A DNA stretch of 64,000 nt from Aequitasia blattaphilus (GCF_024721305.1 NZ_JAMXOD010000015.1:27245-91244), one strand, 5' to 3'. Counted from the first letter of the stretch, positions 44,246-53,068 are shown. The notes: a model not told the origin generated them from the letters alone. Translations and numbers: made by a program.

Positions 44246-45754
44246 TTACGCTTTTACAGCAACTGTGCTTTTCTTTGTTTTAAAATATCCTGTGCTTCCG
44301 CCTGGTATAACGAGATTTAATATAATACCGCCAACCAAAGATACCGCTAAGGTTACATAAGGAAGCGGAACGCCGGTTAATCCAAGCATGGCCGGAACTG
44401 GCGTGTAAGTCCAAAGCAGGACACAGACCCAAGCAATACCGAATGTAGCACCAGCAGCTTTTCTGTTACGCTTCCAGAACATTCCGTAAATAACGTTAAA
44501 GAAGAGTGGAATCAACCATGCAAAGGCCCAGTTTGCGCCATTTACAATTTCTGGTAAGAAAGATGATACTCCCATTGCCACGATACCTGAAATAACAATA
44601 AAGATTCGGGTTATTTTTGTTTTTTGAGCACCAGATACATTTGGATCTTTTAATGTATAGATGTTATTTGCAAACAATGTTCCCATGCTCATGGTTGTAA
44701 TTGCAAAGGTAGAGAGCACGGCACCTAAGAAGGATGCCAAGAGCCAGGCTACCAACCAGCCAGGAAGATACTGGAGCAACATTGTGGCACCTGCTGTTTT
44801 TGCGGCTAGTGATTCGTTTGCAATCTCAAGAGATCCGGTGTTGTAGAGTGCTTTTGCAGCGACTCCCATTGCCATGGTAAAGATACCAAATATACCATTT
44901 ACAGGTGCAGCAATCCAAAGGGCTTTCCGTATTGTTTTTGAGTTCTTTGCCGCGGTTGTTGACTGAAGTCCCATTTGACTAATGCCTTGTGCAAAGGTTA
45001 CGGCAATAATATTACTAATACCAAAAGTGACAAATATGCCAGGACCACCCATGATATTAATCATGTGCTCCATATTATTGGTAGTGTAGTAGGTTTCAAC
45101 GAAATCCCAACCACCAGGAATAGCACTGCTTAAGAAAATGATACCAAGAGCTAATCCGATATACATAACAACAGTATTGATCATATTCACATAGCCGACT
45201 TCTTTCATTCCAGCTACGATAACATAAAAAATACCAATCAGACCACCGATAACGGTACCTGTTTGAATGCTAACGCTATTAAAGGTTAAGGTGTTGAAGA
45301 TAATACCTAATGCCTGTACTTCCATTGTCAAAATTGCAAAAGTCTGACCGGCAACAATACAAGTAACGATAATGGCTATTCTTTTACCAAATAATTTTTG
45401 AATTAGTTCAGGAACTGTGTTTACTTTCATGCGGCGAAGCCAACGTCCAGTAAACAAGCAGATTACGGCAATTGTTGTTACGTGGGCAATAGAGAACCAG
45501 ATGCTGGCTGCACCGATATTCCATGCCATTTCCATAATACCAAAAACGTGTACTGCACCTAAAATAGCAAGTGCTAAAGACACACCAACCATAACAGATG
45601 ACATACTGCGGCCAGATGTCATAAAGTCATCATCTTGACCAGCGGACGAAGTTTTTTCTTTTGCTTTTTCTTTTTTTTCTTTATTAAGAATATAGAGGCT
45701 AACGCCACCGATGGATATTACTTCATACAATAATACTGCAATTAAAATCCACAT
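44246..45754 (-). CDS. Sodium:solute symporter (SSS family)
   Basis: The 502-residue membrane protein has about thirteen helices and the LeuT-like core of the SSS family (GVSLALAILGAVHVFGIMEM, GISNIIAVTFAQGISQMGLQ, LLASFLGAVLSTFAITTMSM). It should take up the organic substrate of the island with Na+. The substrate class is not readable; members take up sugars, amino acids, betaines and organic acids. AGGAGGATTTAAAGT precedes the ATG. It is separated from the upstream dicupin gene by a terminator. Confidence 0.88.
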   Translation of the reverse strand: MWILIAVLLYEVISIGGVSLYILNKEKKEKAKEKTSSAGQDDDFMTSGRSMSSVMVGVSLALAILGAVHVFGIMEMAWNIGAASIWFSIAHVTTIAVICLFTGRWLRRMKVNTVPELIQKLFGKRIAIIVTCIVAGQTFAILTMEVQALGIIFNTLTFNSVSIQTGTVIGGLIGIFYVIVAGMKEVGYVNMINTVVMYIGLALGIIFLSSAIPGGWDFVETYYTTNNMEHMINIMGGPGIFVTFGISNIIAVTFAQGISQMGLQSTTAAKNSKTIRKALWIAAPVNGIFGIFTMAMGVAAKALYNTGSLEIANESLAAKTAGATMLLQYLPGWLVAWLLASFLGAVLSTFAITTMSMGTLFANNIYTLKDPNVSGAQKTKITRIFIVISGIVAMGVSSFLPEIVNGANWAFAWLIPLFFNVIYGMFWKRNRKAAGATFGIAWVCVLLWTYTPVPAMLGLTGVPLPYVTLAVSLVGGIILNLVIPGGSTGYFKTKKSTVAVKA

Positions 45755-45830
45755 ACTTTAAATCCTCCTCATAATTGAGACTCTCTCTGTATAATATTTG
45801 TTGCTTTTAGGGGTAAAAAAGGTTAAAAAA

Positions 45831-45879
45831 ACGACGCATAAAGATTTTATGTGTAAATACTAAAAAGATTATGCGCCGT
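45831..45879 (-). terminator. Terminator of the M24-dehydrogenase-dicupin operon
   Basis: On the minus strand ACGGCGCATAA and TTATGCGTCGT form a stem with one mismatch, followed by TTTTTTT (45824-45830 region). Confidence 0.75.
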
Positions 45880-45917
45880 AAAGGTTTTTTATATGTACTT
45901 AAAAATCAATGATCGAA

Positions 45918-46634
45918 TTAACGACAAGGACTTAATGATAAAGCAAACCGTACACACTGTTTACTTACATTTTCGATTTCCCATTTTGCTCCCATAGGTA
46001 CAACAAGAGCATCCTCTTGTCGATTCATCTCTAATTTCTCACCATCAACAGTAGCAACACATTTACCATTGTACATGTAAGCGATAACGTCAGACTTAGG
46101 AGTATCCAGTGTAAGCTTTGCTCCTGGGTATACGTCAACAATATGGAATTCCTGAGTAGCAGAGCCTGTTAATTCCTCATCTGCTAATGTGAAGAGTGTC
46201 ACTCCATCCATTTCTGTAACTTTTGCATCATTTAAGTTCTTGATATATGCTTCTGTCTGTTTGAATCCACGTGGACATAAGGTTACTAAGAATTTCAGGT
46301 TTGCAGTTCCGTCTGGATACATTTCATGATCTCTGTTACCAGGTGTCCACATGATATCACCAGCTTTGTAAACATATCTTTTTCCCTGAATAATTGAATA
46401 GCCTTCTCCTTCAAGAATATAGAATACGTGATCTGCAGGTCCATGGTTCGCTACTAAAGCAGCTCCACCATATGTGATTTCACAAATTGAAAAATATTGG
46501 TAAGTCCAGTCAGGACCTGCTGGATCATATCCCATTTTCATAGCATTTGCAAATGGTGCAGAGTGTGCATTTACGTGCTGAGCCGGAGCCATAGATCTCA
46601 TATCATAATAATTTTGTACATAAGCTTTAAACAT
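45918..46634 (-). CDS. Dicupin protein, ureidoglycine-aminohydrolase-like fold
   Basis: The 238-residue protein has two cupin barrels. The first has a metal-site-like pattern HGPADHVFYILEGEG and GDIMWTPGNRDHEMYPDG; the second is degenerate (GAKLTLDTPKSDVIAYMYNG, VVPMGAKWEIENV). Cupins of this size include (S)-ureidoglycine aminohydrolase and other small-molecule hydrolases or isomerases. ATG 46634 lies after GGAGGTATATATA; a start 15 bases upstream is less likely. It ends the operon with the M24 and dehydrogenase genes, implying a step in the same pathway. Confidence 0.75.
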   Translation of the reverse strand: MFKAYVQNYYDMRSMAPAQHVNAHSAPFANAMKMGYDPAGPDWTYQYFSICEITYGGAALVANHGPADHVFYILEGEGYSIIQGKRYVYKAGDIMWTPGNRDHEMYPDGTANLKFLVTLCPRGFKQTEAYIKNLNDAKVTEMDGVTLFTLADEELTGSATQEFHIVDVYPGAKLTLDTPKSDVIAYMYNGKCVATVDGEKLEMNRQEDALVVPMGAKWEIENVSKQCVRFALSLSPCR

Positions 46635-46691
46635 TATATATACCTCCAAGATTGTTTTTTTGATTTTTATAAGTAAATTGATTGTTTCTAA

Positions 46692-47573
46692 TTATCTAGT
46701 AATACCGCAGCTTTCTTCTAACACTTTTGTTAAAACTGCGAAATCAAGATCGCCTTTATCAGTAGCAACAGCAGCTTGTAAGCTTTGTCTTGTTAATGCA
46801 ACAGTAGGCATTGCAGCGTTGTATTGCTTTGCAGCATCAAAAGCAAGATCCAAATCTTTGATCATCATATTTGCGCTAAATGCTGGAGCATATTGGCCTT
46901 CTGCAACCATTTTGTGCTTGTATCCATAAAGTGGAGAACCTACTGCGCTTCCTGCAATTGCTTCGCCAGCTTCTGCAACATCAAGACCAGCCTTTTCGCA
47001 AAGAACGATTCCTTCTGCAAATAACTGCATTTGAGCAGCTAAGATAGAGTTGATTGCCAGCTTCAATACACGAGCTTCTTCGCCAGCGCCAAAGTAAGTT
47101 TGTTTTGCGCTCATGCAAGCGAGAAGTGGAGTTACTTCATCAAAAGAAGCTTTGTCTCCAGAACCGAGAACACCTAAAGTAGCATTTTGTGCAAGTGCAG
47201 TACTTCCTGTTACTGGACATTTTAGGAATTTGCATCCCTTTGCTTCGATTGCATCATTAACAGCTGCTGATTCAGATGGAGCAACTGTACTCATATCAAT
47301 TACGATTTTTCCTGATGCAAGACCTGCTACGACACCTTCATCTCCGAAGTTAACTGCATGTAAAGTAGGACCATTTGAAACCATTGTGAAAATGACATCA
47401 CTTGCCTCTGTTACAGCTTTTGGAGAGTCTGCCCATTTTGCACCAGCAGCTAATACCTCATCAGCCTTTGATTTTGTACGATTCCATACAGTTACTTCAT
47501 GACCTGCTTTTAACAGGTTTTGGCTCATTGGATTTCCCATATTTCCTAATCCAATCCATCCTATTTTTGCCAT
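46692..47573 (-). CDS. Beta-hydroxyacid dehydrogenase (3-hydroxyisobutyrate/tartronate semialdehyde reductase family)
   Basis: The 293-residue protein has the dinucleotide motif GLGNMGNPMSQNL, an NRT after the second strand suggesting NADP(H), the substrate loop MSTVAPS, and the catalytic lysine at about residue 171 (KLAINSILAAQ). Relatives act on 3-hydroxyisobutyrate, tartronate semialdehyde or succinic semialdehyde. Succinic semialdehyde would fit the 4-hydroxybutyrate genes further right, but this is only a possibility. AGGAGG precedes the ATG. Confidence 0.85.
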   Translation of the reverse strand: MAKIGWIGLGNMGNPMSQNLLKAGHEVTVWNRTKSKADEVLAAGAKWADSPKAVTEASDVIFTMVSNGPTLHAVNFGDEGVVAGLASGKIVIDMSTVAPSESAAVNDAIEAKGCKFLKCPVTGSTALAQNATLGVLGSGDKASFDEVTPLLACMSAKQTYFGAGEEARVLKLAINSILAAQMQLFAEGIVLCEKAGLDVAEAGEAIAGSAVGSPLYGYKHKMVAEGQYAPAFSANMMIKDLDLAFDAAKQYNAAMPTVALTRQSLQAAVATDKGDLDFAVLTKVLEESCGITR

Positions 47574-47612
47574 TTTAATACCTCCTCATTTCACTTTTTA
47601 ATAATATTAAAT

Positions 47613-47662
47613 GAAACAAACAAAATAAATTTATTCCTATTCATTTTATTTTGTTTTGTTTC
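47613..47662 (-). repeat. AT-rich inverted repeat between M24 and dehydrogenase genes
   Basis: GAAACAAACAAAATAAAT (47613-47630) is nearly complementary to the T-rich arm at 47643-47662. It may attenuate or stabilise the operon mRNA inside the 113-base gap. Confidence 0.5.
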
Positions 47663-47686
47663 AAATAGTTAAATTATAGTTGCTGT

Positions 47687-48922
47687 TTATGGAAACATTG
47701 TTCCAGGGAATCCACAAGAAACGATTTCGTCTGAAGGGAACTTAGTGATTACTTCATGACCTGTTTCAGTGACTACGATTTCTTCTTCTATACGAGCACT
47801 TCCAGTACCATCTGCTGATGGACACCAAGTTTCGATTGCAAAAGTCATACCTGGTTTGAACTCAAATGGATTATCCAATGAGAATAAACGAGAGATAGCA
47901 GGTTTTTCCCATAATCCTAAGCCAATACCATGAGCAAATTGAAGTAAGAAAGCTTCCTTTTCATTATTAAATCCTAATTCCTCTGCTGAAGGCCATACAC
48001 GAGCTACGTCAGCAGTAGTGTTGCCTGGTTTGATTTGTGCAATACCATCACGAATCCATTTCAGTGCTTTAGCGTAAGCTTCGTTTTGTTCTTTTGTTGG
48101 TTTACCACAAGAGAATGTACGATAGTAGCAAGTATGATATCCGTTGTATACATTTCCGATATCAAAGTAAACTAATTCGCCAGGACGAATCATACGGTTT
48201 GATGTGGTATGGCTATGTGGATTTCCGCGTTTTCCGGAAATACAGTTTACAAACTCAACAGATTCAGATCCCCATGCAAACAATTTTTGTTGAATCAATG
48301 CTGCCATTTCGTTTTCGGTTGCACCAGGACGAAGATTCTTAGCAACATCCCAATAAACAGCGTCTACCATTGCAGCAGAGCATTTTAGAAGCTCGATTTC
48401 ATCAACAGTTTTGATGACACGTACATCTTGCATTAACCCTTGAGCATCTCCGATTTCAATACCGAATTTTTCTAAGGCTTGCATCAATGGAATATCAACA
48501 ATGTCAATTCCAAGAGGTTTGTCGATTACACCGTACTCTTTTAAGAAACCGGTAATCTCAGTTACTTCCTGATCCACCATTCCGACTTCTTCCGGAATTG
48601 ATCCTCTCATCGAACCAACTGCAGGTAAAATATTTTCTGGACGAATCCAAGAAACTCTTTGACGCTTTGAAGGGCAAGCGGGATCAAAAAGTATTGGTTG
48701 ATCCACCCCGTCGATTAATAAGCAGTGACGATTCATTTTATTTCGATTCCACTCACCAATGTGAGTTCCGGTTATATAACGAATATTATCGAAATCATAA
48801 CATAGTAAAGCTCCGAATTTTGAGTCAGCCAGGAATTGTTTTGCACGAGCTAAACGCTCACGGCGCAACCTGTCATAATTTATATTATCCTCAAAATCAA
48901 CACCATTAAAACCTGATTGCAT
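47687..48922 (-). CDS. M24-fold (pita-bread) hydrolase with degenerate metal site
   Basis: The 411-residue protein has the creatinase-type N-domain (about 20-165) and the pita-bread domain. In aminopeptidases five ligands bind two metals. Here Asp254 (YFDIGN), His331 (HGIGLGLWEKP), Glu364 (IETW) and a Glu at about 380 align, but Cys265 replaces the second aspartate (GYHTCYYRTF) and Trp338 replaces the accessory histidine. Metal-independent relatives include creatinase; others cleave small C-N or C-S bonds. It heads the operon, 46 bases after a sigma-54 start. The start is ATG 48922 with AGGAGGAAC. Confidence 0.82.
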   Translation of the reverse strand: MQSGFNGVDFEDNINYDRLRRERLARAKQFLADSKFGALLCYDFDNIRYITGTHIGEWNRNKMNRHCLLIDGVDQPILFDPACPSKRQRVSWIRPENILPAVGSMRGSIPEEVGMVDQEVTEITGFLKEYGVIDKPLGIDIVDIPLMQALEKFGIEIGDAQGLMQDVRVIKTVDEIELLKCSAAMVDAVYWDVAKNLRPGATENEMAALIQQKLFAWGSESVEFVNCISGKRGNPHSHTTSNRMIRPGELVYFDIGNVYNGYHTCYYRTFSCGKPTKEQNEAYAKALKWIRDGIAQIKPGNTTADVARVWPSAEELGFNNEKEAFLLQFAHGIGLGLWEKPAISRLFSLDNPFEFKPGMTFAIETWCPSADGTGSARIEEEIVVTETGHEVITKFPSDEIVSCGFPGTMFP

Positions 48923-48979
48923 AGTATTTGTTCCTCCTTTTTTTGAAATTATTAATAGTTTATTTGATACAAATGTATA

Positions 48980-48995
48980 AAGCAAATGCCGTGCC
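48980..48995 (-). promoter_or_regulatory. Sigma-54 promoter of the M24 operon
   Basis: The minus strand reads TTGGCACG-GCAT-TTGC with GG-N10-GC spacing, the closest match to the -24/-12 consensus in the window. Confidence 0.85.
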
Positions 48996-49063
48996 AAACA
49001 AAGAATAATTAATAAAAAAAACATATATTTGTGCATTCTTTAACAAATGCGCTGTGTGTATCG

Positions 49064-49124
49064 ATGTGACAAGCTTTGGGATACAATGTGACAAAATGTT
49101 TCTATGTGACAGAAATGGCACATA
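49064..49124 (-). promoter_or_regulatory. Probable enhancer sites for the sigma-54 activator
   Basis: ATGTGACA occurs three times, at 49064, 49086 and 49104, 70-130 bases upstream of the M24 promoter. The last copy is part of an imperfect palindrome, ATGTGACAGAAATGGCACAT. Spacing and place are usual for activator binding. Confidence 0.6.
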
Positions 49125-49154
49125 GCGAGTCAAAATGGCGCACTGTTTATTGGC

Positions 49155-49185
49155 GAAAAAATAGCTCCATGCAAAATGGAGCTAT
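49155..49185 (-). terminator. Terminator of the activator gene
   Basis: ATAGCTCCAT (49161-49170) pairs with ATGGAGCTAT (49176-49185); on the minus strand ATTTTTTCGC follows. Confidence 0.85.
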
Positions 49186-49191
49186 TAGACA

Positions 49192-51234
49192 TTAAGAACG
49201 TCCGGAAAATCTCAGTTTATCCAAATCAATTTGATATTTTTCCAGCTTCCGATACAGTGTACGGCGGCTGATTTCAAGGCTTTCAGCAGCTTTTTTTATA
49301 TTCCCGGAAGAGCAAGTCAGGTGTTCTAATATTAATTGCTTCTCAGCTGTCATAACACTTGGTGCAGCAGCAGATTGATCGGAAACAACCTCTAAAGAAG
49401 GGGGATTCTCTTCAGGTGACTGTGCTATAGCATTCGAATTATGATATTGAATCATGTTCATAGGCAATGTATTTAGAGAGAGACGGCCATTTGTGGCTAA
49501 GATGCAAACCCGCTCAATGACATTTTCTAACTCACGAATATTTCCGGGCCAAGGATAATGAAGGAACAAGTCCTTAACATCCTCATCGATATGAACAATT
49601 GGGTCGTAGTCAGGATTCTGATATTTTTCCAGAAAATAGTCAACTAAATCAAAGACGTCAGATCCTCTTTTTGACAACGGCGGAATATGAAGGCTAAACA
49701 CATTTAAACGATAATATAAATCGCTTCTAAAAGTATGGTTTTGAATTGCTGCCTCCAAATCAACGTTGGTTGCGGTGATAATACGTACATTTAAAGGAAG
49801 CGTTTTTTTACCGCCAATACGTGTCACGGTTTTCTCTTGTAATACCCTTAAGAGTTTTACTTGTACCTCATAAGGCATGTCCCCGATTTCATCTAAAAAG
49901 ATGGTACCATTGTTGGCCAGCTCAAATTTTCCTGCACGACCATCCTTCTTTGCGCCGGTAAAAGAACCTGGATCATATCCAAATAGTTCACTTTCGATTA
50001 GCTCTTTTGGAAGAGCACCACAGTTTAGTGCAATAAAAGGACCCTTTGAAAAAGGACTGTGATTGTGGATGGATTGCGCAAAAAGTTCCTTTCCAGTTCC
50101 GCTTTCGCCGGTGATTAAAACATTGGTGCTGCTTTTAGCCACAAGCTTGGCCAGCTTTTTTGCCTGCTGGATTTGTGGGCTTGAGCCAATGATATTATCA
50201 AATACGTAACGAGCATCGGAACCGATTACTTTGTTAACCAATTGCTGGATGTATTCGGCACGGCGAAAAGATATCAAAACCGTTTCTTTGCTGTGGTTAT
50301 AACGAGAGTGAGAAATAAATTTAATGCTGACATAGCATTTGATGTTCTCGTGTTTACTTTGAAGAGTCGTTTCGATGTCATAGGTACTTTTTTCGAAGGT
50401 GCTTAAATCCAGGTAAGGGAAAAAACGTGTATAGTGCTGTCCCACTAATTCCTCAGTAGAAAAGTGCAGTGTATTTACGGTGGTGTTGTTGACAAAAGTG
50501 ATTCTGTCTAACTCGTCTAAAAGGAATGTTCCAGTGTGCAGGGAGTCCAGGGAGGTTTGTAAGTGGTCCCGCATCGTAGTTAAACTATCATTAGCCAGAG
50601 CTAATGAATATTGCCGAGAAATTGCTTCACTTGCAGCGGTAGCCATACCAAGAGTGTGGGCGTGGACTTTATTCCAGGCGCCACTGATACAGATTACTCC
50701 GAGAACATCGCCATTGCTGCCAAGAATCGGTGCTCCGGAGCAAGTCCAATTAGAACTCAATTCAATAAAATGTTCGTGAGCAAAAAGCTGAATAGGTTCC
50801 TTGGTGTACAAAGGAGTGCCAATGGAGTTTGTACCAATGATGGATTCGGAACGGGAGGTTCCTTCTATTAAAGGTATGTCCTTGGTTGTGGCTATTTCAA
50901 TGACGTCTTCATCGCCAATCATTTTGAGAATGTACCCGTCTTTATCAGCAAAAATGATGGCAAATCCAGAACCTGCTACAGATTGATATAGGTATTCCAT
51001 GAAGGAGGTTGCAATATCGTAAAGTGTTTGGTTGTTTTGGATGCGCCCTTGCAATTGTTCGGCTGATAAGACCTCGGGCTGTACATAATCAGGAATTAAG
51101 TGAAAGCTGCGAGAGCGAACCCAAGAATCTAAAATGGGCTTCTCGACTAATTCCGTTGGCAGTTCGTTCTTTTCGAAAAAAATTTCTCGGGCTTGTTTTA
51201 AATGTGTGAGATATTCTTCAGAAATCATAATCAA
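49192..51234 (-). CDS. Sigma-54-dependent activator, AcoR-like (GAF, PAS, AAA+, Fis-type HTH)
   Basis: The 680-residue protein has a GAF sensor (about 60-205), a PAS domain (about 225-330), an AAA+ domain with GESGTGKELFAQ, GTIFLDEIGD and the sigma-54-contacting loop GSFTGA (usual form GAFTGA), and a C-terminal Fis-type helix-turn-helix (KKAAESLEISRRTLYRKLEK). This is the AcoR layout, which activates acetoin dehydrogenase genes. It lies between the two catabolic operons with sigma-54 promoters on both sides, so it probably activates both on sensing the substrate. Confidence 0.92.
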   Translation of the reverse strand: MIMISEEYLTHLKQAREIFFEKNELPTELVEKPILDSWVRSRSFHLIPDYVQPEVLSAEQLQGRIQNNQTLYDIATSFMEYLYQSVAGSGFAIIFADKDGYILKMIGDEDVIEIATTKDIPLIEGTSRSESIIGTNSIGTPLYTKEPIQLFAHEHFIELSSNWTCSGAPILGSNGDVLGVICISGAWNKVHAHTLGMATAASEAISRQYSLALANDSLTTMRDHLQTSLDSLHTGTFLLDELDRITFVNNTTVNTLHFSTEELVGQHYTRFFPYLDLSTFEKSTYDIETTLQSKHENIKCYVSIKFISHSRYNHSKETVLISFRRAEYIQQLVNKVIGSDARYVFDNIIGSSPQIQQAKKLAKLVAKSSTNVLITGESGTGKELFAQSIHNHSPFSKGPFIALNCGALPKELIESELFGYDPGSFTGAKKDGRAGKFELANNGTIFLDEIGDMPYEVQVKLLRVLQEKTVTRIGGKKTLPLNVRIITATNVDLEAAIQNHTFRSDLYYRLNVFSLHIPPLSKRGSDVFDLVDYFLEKYQNPDYDPIVHIDEDVKDLFLHYPWPGNIRELENVIERVCILATNGRLSLNTLPMNMIQYHNSNAIAQSPEENPPSLEVVSDQSAAAPSVMTAEKQLILEHLTCSSGNIKKAAESLEISRRTLYRKLEKYQIDLDKLRFSGRS

Positions 51235-51251
51235 GCTCCTTCTTATTGGGA

Positions 51252-51288
51252 TTTAGTCAAAATGACTAAAGTTTGGCTTAATATTTGC
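51252..51288 (+). promoter_or_regulatory. Sigma-54 promoter with adjacent palindrome (SGNH gene)
   Basis: TTGGCTTAATATTTGC has GG at 51275-51276 and GC at 51287-51288, ten bases apart. Just upstream TTTAGTCA-AAA-TGACTAAA (51252-51270) is a perfect 8-bp inverted repeat, unusually close for an enhancer. Confidence 0.7.
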
Positions 51289-51364
51289 TATATACTATCC
51301 AATGTATCAAGTTTATCATAGACGACTGGCAGATTCAAGTGAGGAATCGGGAAAGGTAATGAAA

Positions 51365-51943
51365 ATGAAAAAAGGTATGAATGTAGTGTGTTTGGGCGAT
51401 AGTATTACCGCAGGAGTACAAATAAATAGTAGTGACAAGTGGATTACAATTTTAAATCGAGAATCTAAATTTACCTATTTAAATAAGGGGATTCCGGGAG
51501 ATACAACGGGAGGCATGCTGGCGCGGATGCAGCGGGATGTGATTGAGTCTGATGCAAGCAATGTATTGGTGATGGGAGGATGGAATGATTTGATTGCAGG
51601 GGTATCTCCTGGAGTGATACAGAGCAATATAATGGCCTTGGTTCACCAGGCATGGTTTCATAAAATTGTGCCAATAGTGGGAATTCCCATGTTTTTTGAA
51701 CCCTCTATGATTTCAAAGGAGTGGAGGGAGTTTATCAATTTTCAAGAGCTGGAAAAGCATGTCCGTCAATATCAAAAATGGCTGCATCAGTTTTCGAAAA
51801 TATTTCATACAGAAGTAGTTGATTTTGAAGAGGGCTTACAGGTTCTTGGAACAAAATCCAGAGAAGATTACCTTCTGGATGGATTACATCCGAATGAGGC
51901 AGGAAATTTGCTAATGGCAAAATGGATATTGAGACATGAATAG
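51365..51943 (+). CDS. SGNH/GDSL-family esterase or lipase
   Basis: The 192-residue protein shows all four blocks: GDSITAG (nucleophile Ser), NKGIPGDTTGG, GGWNDL (Asn) and DGLHPNEAG (Asp/His). No signal peptide is present, so it acts in the cytoplasm and would cleave an ester or acyl group from a small molecule. The start is uncertain; ATG 51365 has AAAGG eight bases upstream, and ATG 51302 would be almost at the predicted transcription start. It may act early in the island's pathway. Confidence 0.8.
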   Translation: MKKGMNVVCLGDSITAGVQINSSDKWITILNRESKFTYLNKGIPGDTTGGMLARMQRDVIESDASNVLVMGGWNDLIAGVSPGVIQSNIMALVHQAWFHKIVPIVGIPMFFEPSMISKEWREFINFQELEKHVRQYQKWLHQFSKIFHTEVVDFEEGLQVLGTKSREDYLLDGLHPNEAGNLLMAKWILRHE

Positions 51944-51950
51944 AAGGATG

Positions 51951-52054
51951 TGTATCAAAAATGACAGATAGTGTGTCAAAAAGACACAATATACGTGTGA
52001 TATCTTTGGGATTTGTCAAAAAAATGACGAATTTATCTTTGGCATGATATTTGC
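51951..52054 (+). promoter_or_regulatory. Sigma-54 promoter and upstream sites of the dehydrogenase operon
   Basis: TTGGCATGATATTTGC (52039-52054) has GG-N10-GC spacing. Upstream are three related sites: TGTATCAAAAATGACA (51951), the near-palindrome TGTGTCAAAAAGACACA (51972) and TTGTCA-A6-TGACGAA (52013). They share a GTCA/TGAC core with the palindrome before the SGNH gene. Confidence 0.75.
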
Positions 52055-52111
52055 TTATTATTATATATAAAATCTAAAATAAGCTTTCATTCAAGAATAG
52101 GAGGAAATATT

Positions 52112-53068
52112 GTGACGAAGCAAGAAAAAAAACAAAAGGCAAAAGAGTTTTATACAATAATGTATCGAACCAGAAGGTTTGAGGAAGAAGTATTTGAATT
52201 TTATAAGCGTGGTTTAATGCCAGGACTAGCTCATCTGTATTTAGGAGAAGAAGCAGTAGCGGCAGGTGTCTGTGGAGCATTAGAAGAAAAAGACTATATT
52301 GGTAGTACCCACCGTGGCCATGGCCATTTGGTATCAAGAGGTGCAGACTTAAATAAGATGATGGCTGAAATTCTTGGTAAAGGAACGGGATATTCAAAAG
52401 GTAAAGGTGGATCCATGCATATTATGGCAATGGATAAAGGAATCCTTGGAGCCAATGGTATTGTGGGTGGTGAAATTCCAATTGCAGTTGGTTCTGCATA
52501 TGCCTCTTTATATAAAGGAACTGATGAAGTTACAGTATGTTTCTTTGGAGACTCAGCATCCAATGAGGGAACATTTCATGAAAGTATAAATATGGCGGCA
52601 GCATGGGATTTGCCTATCGTATTTGTTGTTGAAAACAATCTGTACGGAATTTCTGTTGACATTCGTCGTGTAACAAAAGAACATCACATTGCAAAAAGAG
52701 CAGCAGGGTATGGCATAGATGGGTTTACAATCGATGGAAACGATGTGTTTAAAGTATATGAAACAACACAAAAGGCAGTCGACAAAGCCAGAAAAGGTGG
52801 AGGACCAACAATTATTGAGTGTATGACCTATCGCTGGCAAGGACATCACGTTGGAGATCCAGGGGTTTATCGTCCGGAAGAAGAGGTTGCAGAGTGGAGA
52901 GCGAGAGATCCAATTACAAATCTGGAAGGGTTGTCGCTGTTAACAGAAGCTGAGATTAAAGAAATTAAAGAACTCGTTGATAAGGAAATGGAAGAAGCGT
53001 GTAAATTTGCAGAGGAAAGCCCATATGCAGACGTATCAGAAGCTTACACAGACGTATTCGTAGATTAG
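52112..53068 (+). CDS. acoA: TPP-dependent dehydrogenase E1 alpha (acetoin dehydrogenase-like)
   Basis: The 318-residue subunit contains STHRGHGHLVSRGADLNKMM, GKGGSMHI and LGANGIVGGEIPIAVGSA, close to AcoA. The TPP/Mg motif reads GDSASN (residues 146-151) where most members have GDGxxN; Ser148 replaces the usual Gly. It starts at GTG 52112 after AGGAGG. With E1 beta it would oxidatively cleave acetoin or a related 2-oxo compound to an acyl-CoA. Substrate identity is inferred from similarity only. Confidence 0.85.
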   Translation: MTKQEKKQKAKEFYTIMYRTRRFEEEVFEFYKRGLMPGLAHLYLGEEAVAAGVCGALEEKDYIGSTHRGHGHLVSRGADLNKMMAEILGKGTGYSKGKGGSMHIMAMDKGILGANGIVGGEIPIAVGSAYASLYKGTDEVTVCFFGDSASNEGTFHESINMAAAWDLPIVFVVENNLYGISVDIRRVTKEHHIAKRAAGYGIDGFTIDGNDVFKVYETTQKAVDKARKGGGPTIIECMTYRWQGHHVGDPGVYRPEEEVAEWRARDPITNLEGLSLLTEAEIKEIKELVDKEMEEACKFAEESPYADVSEAYTDVFVD

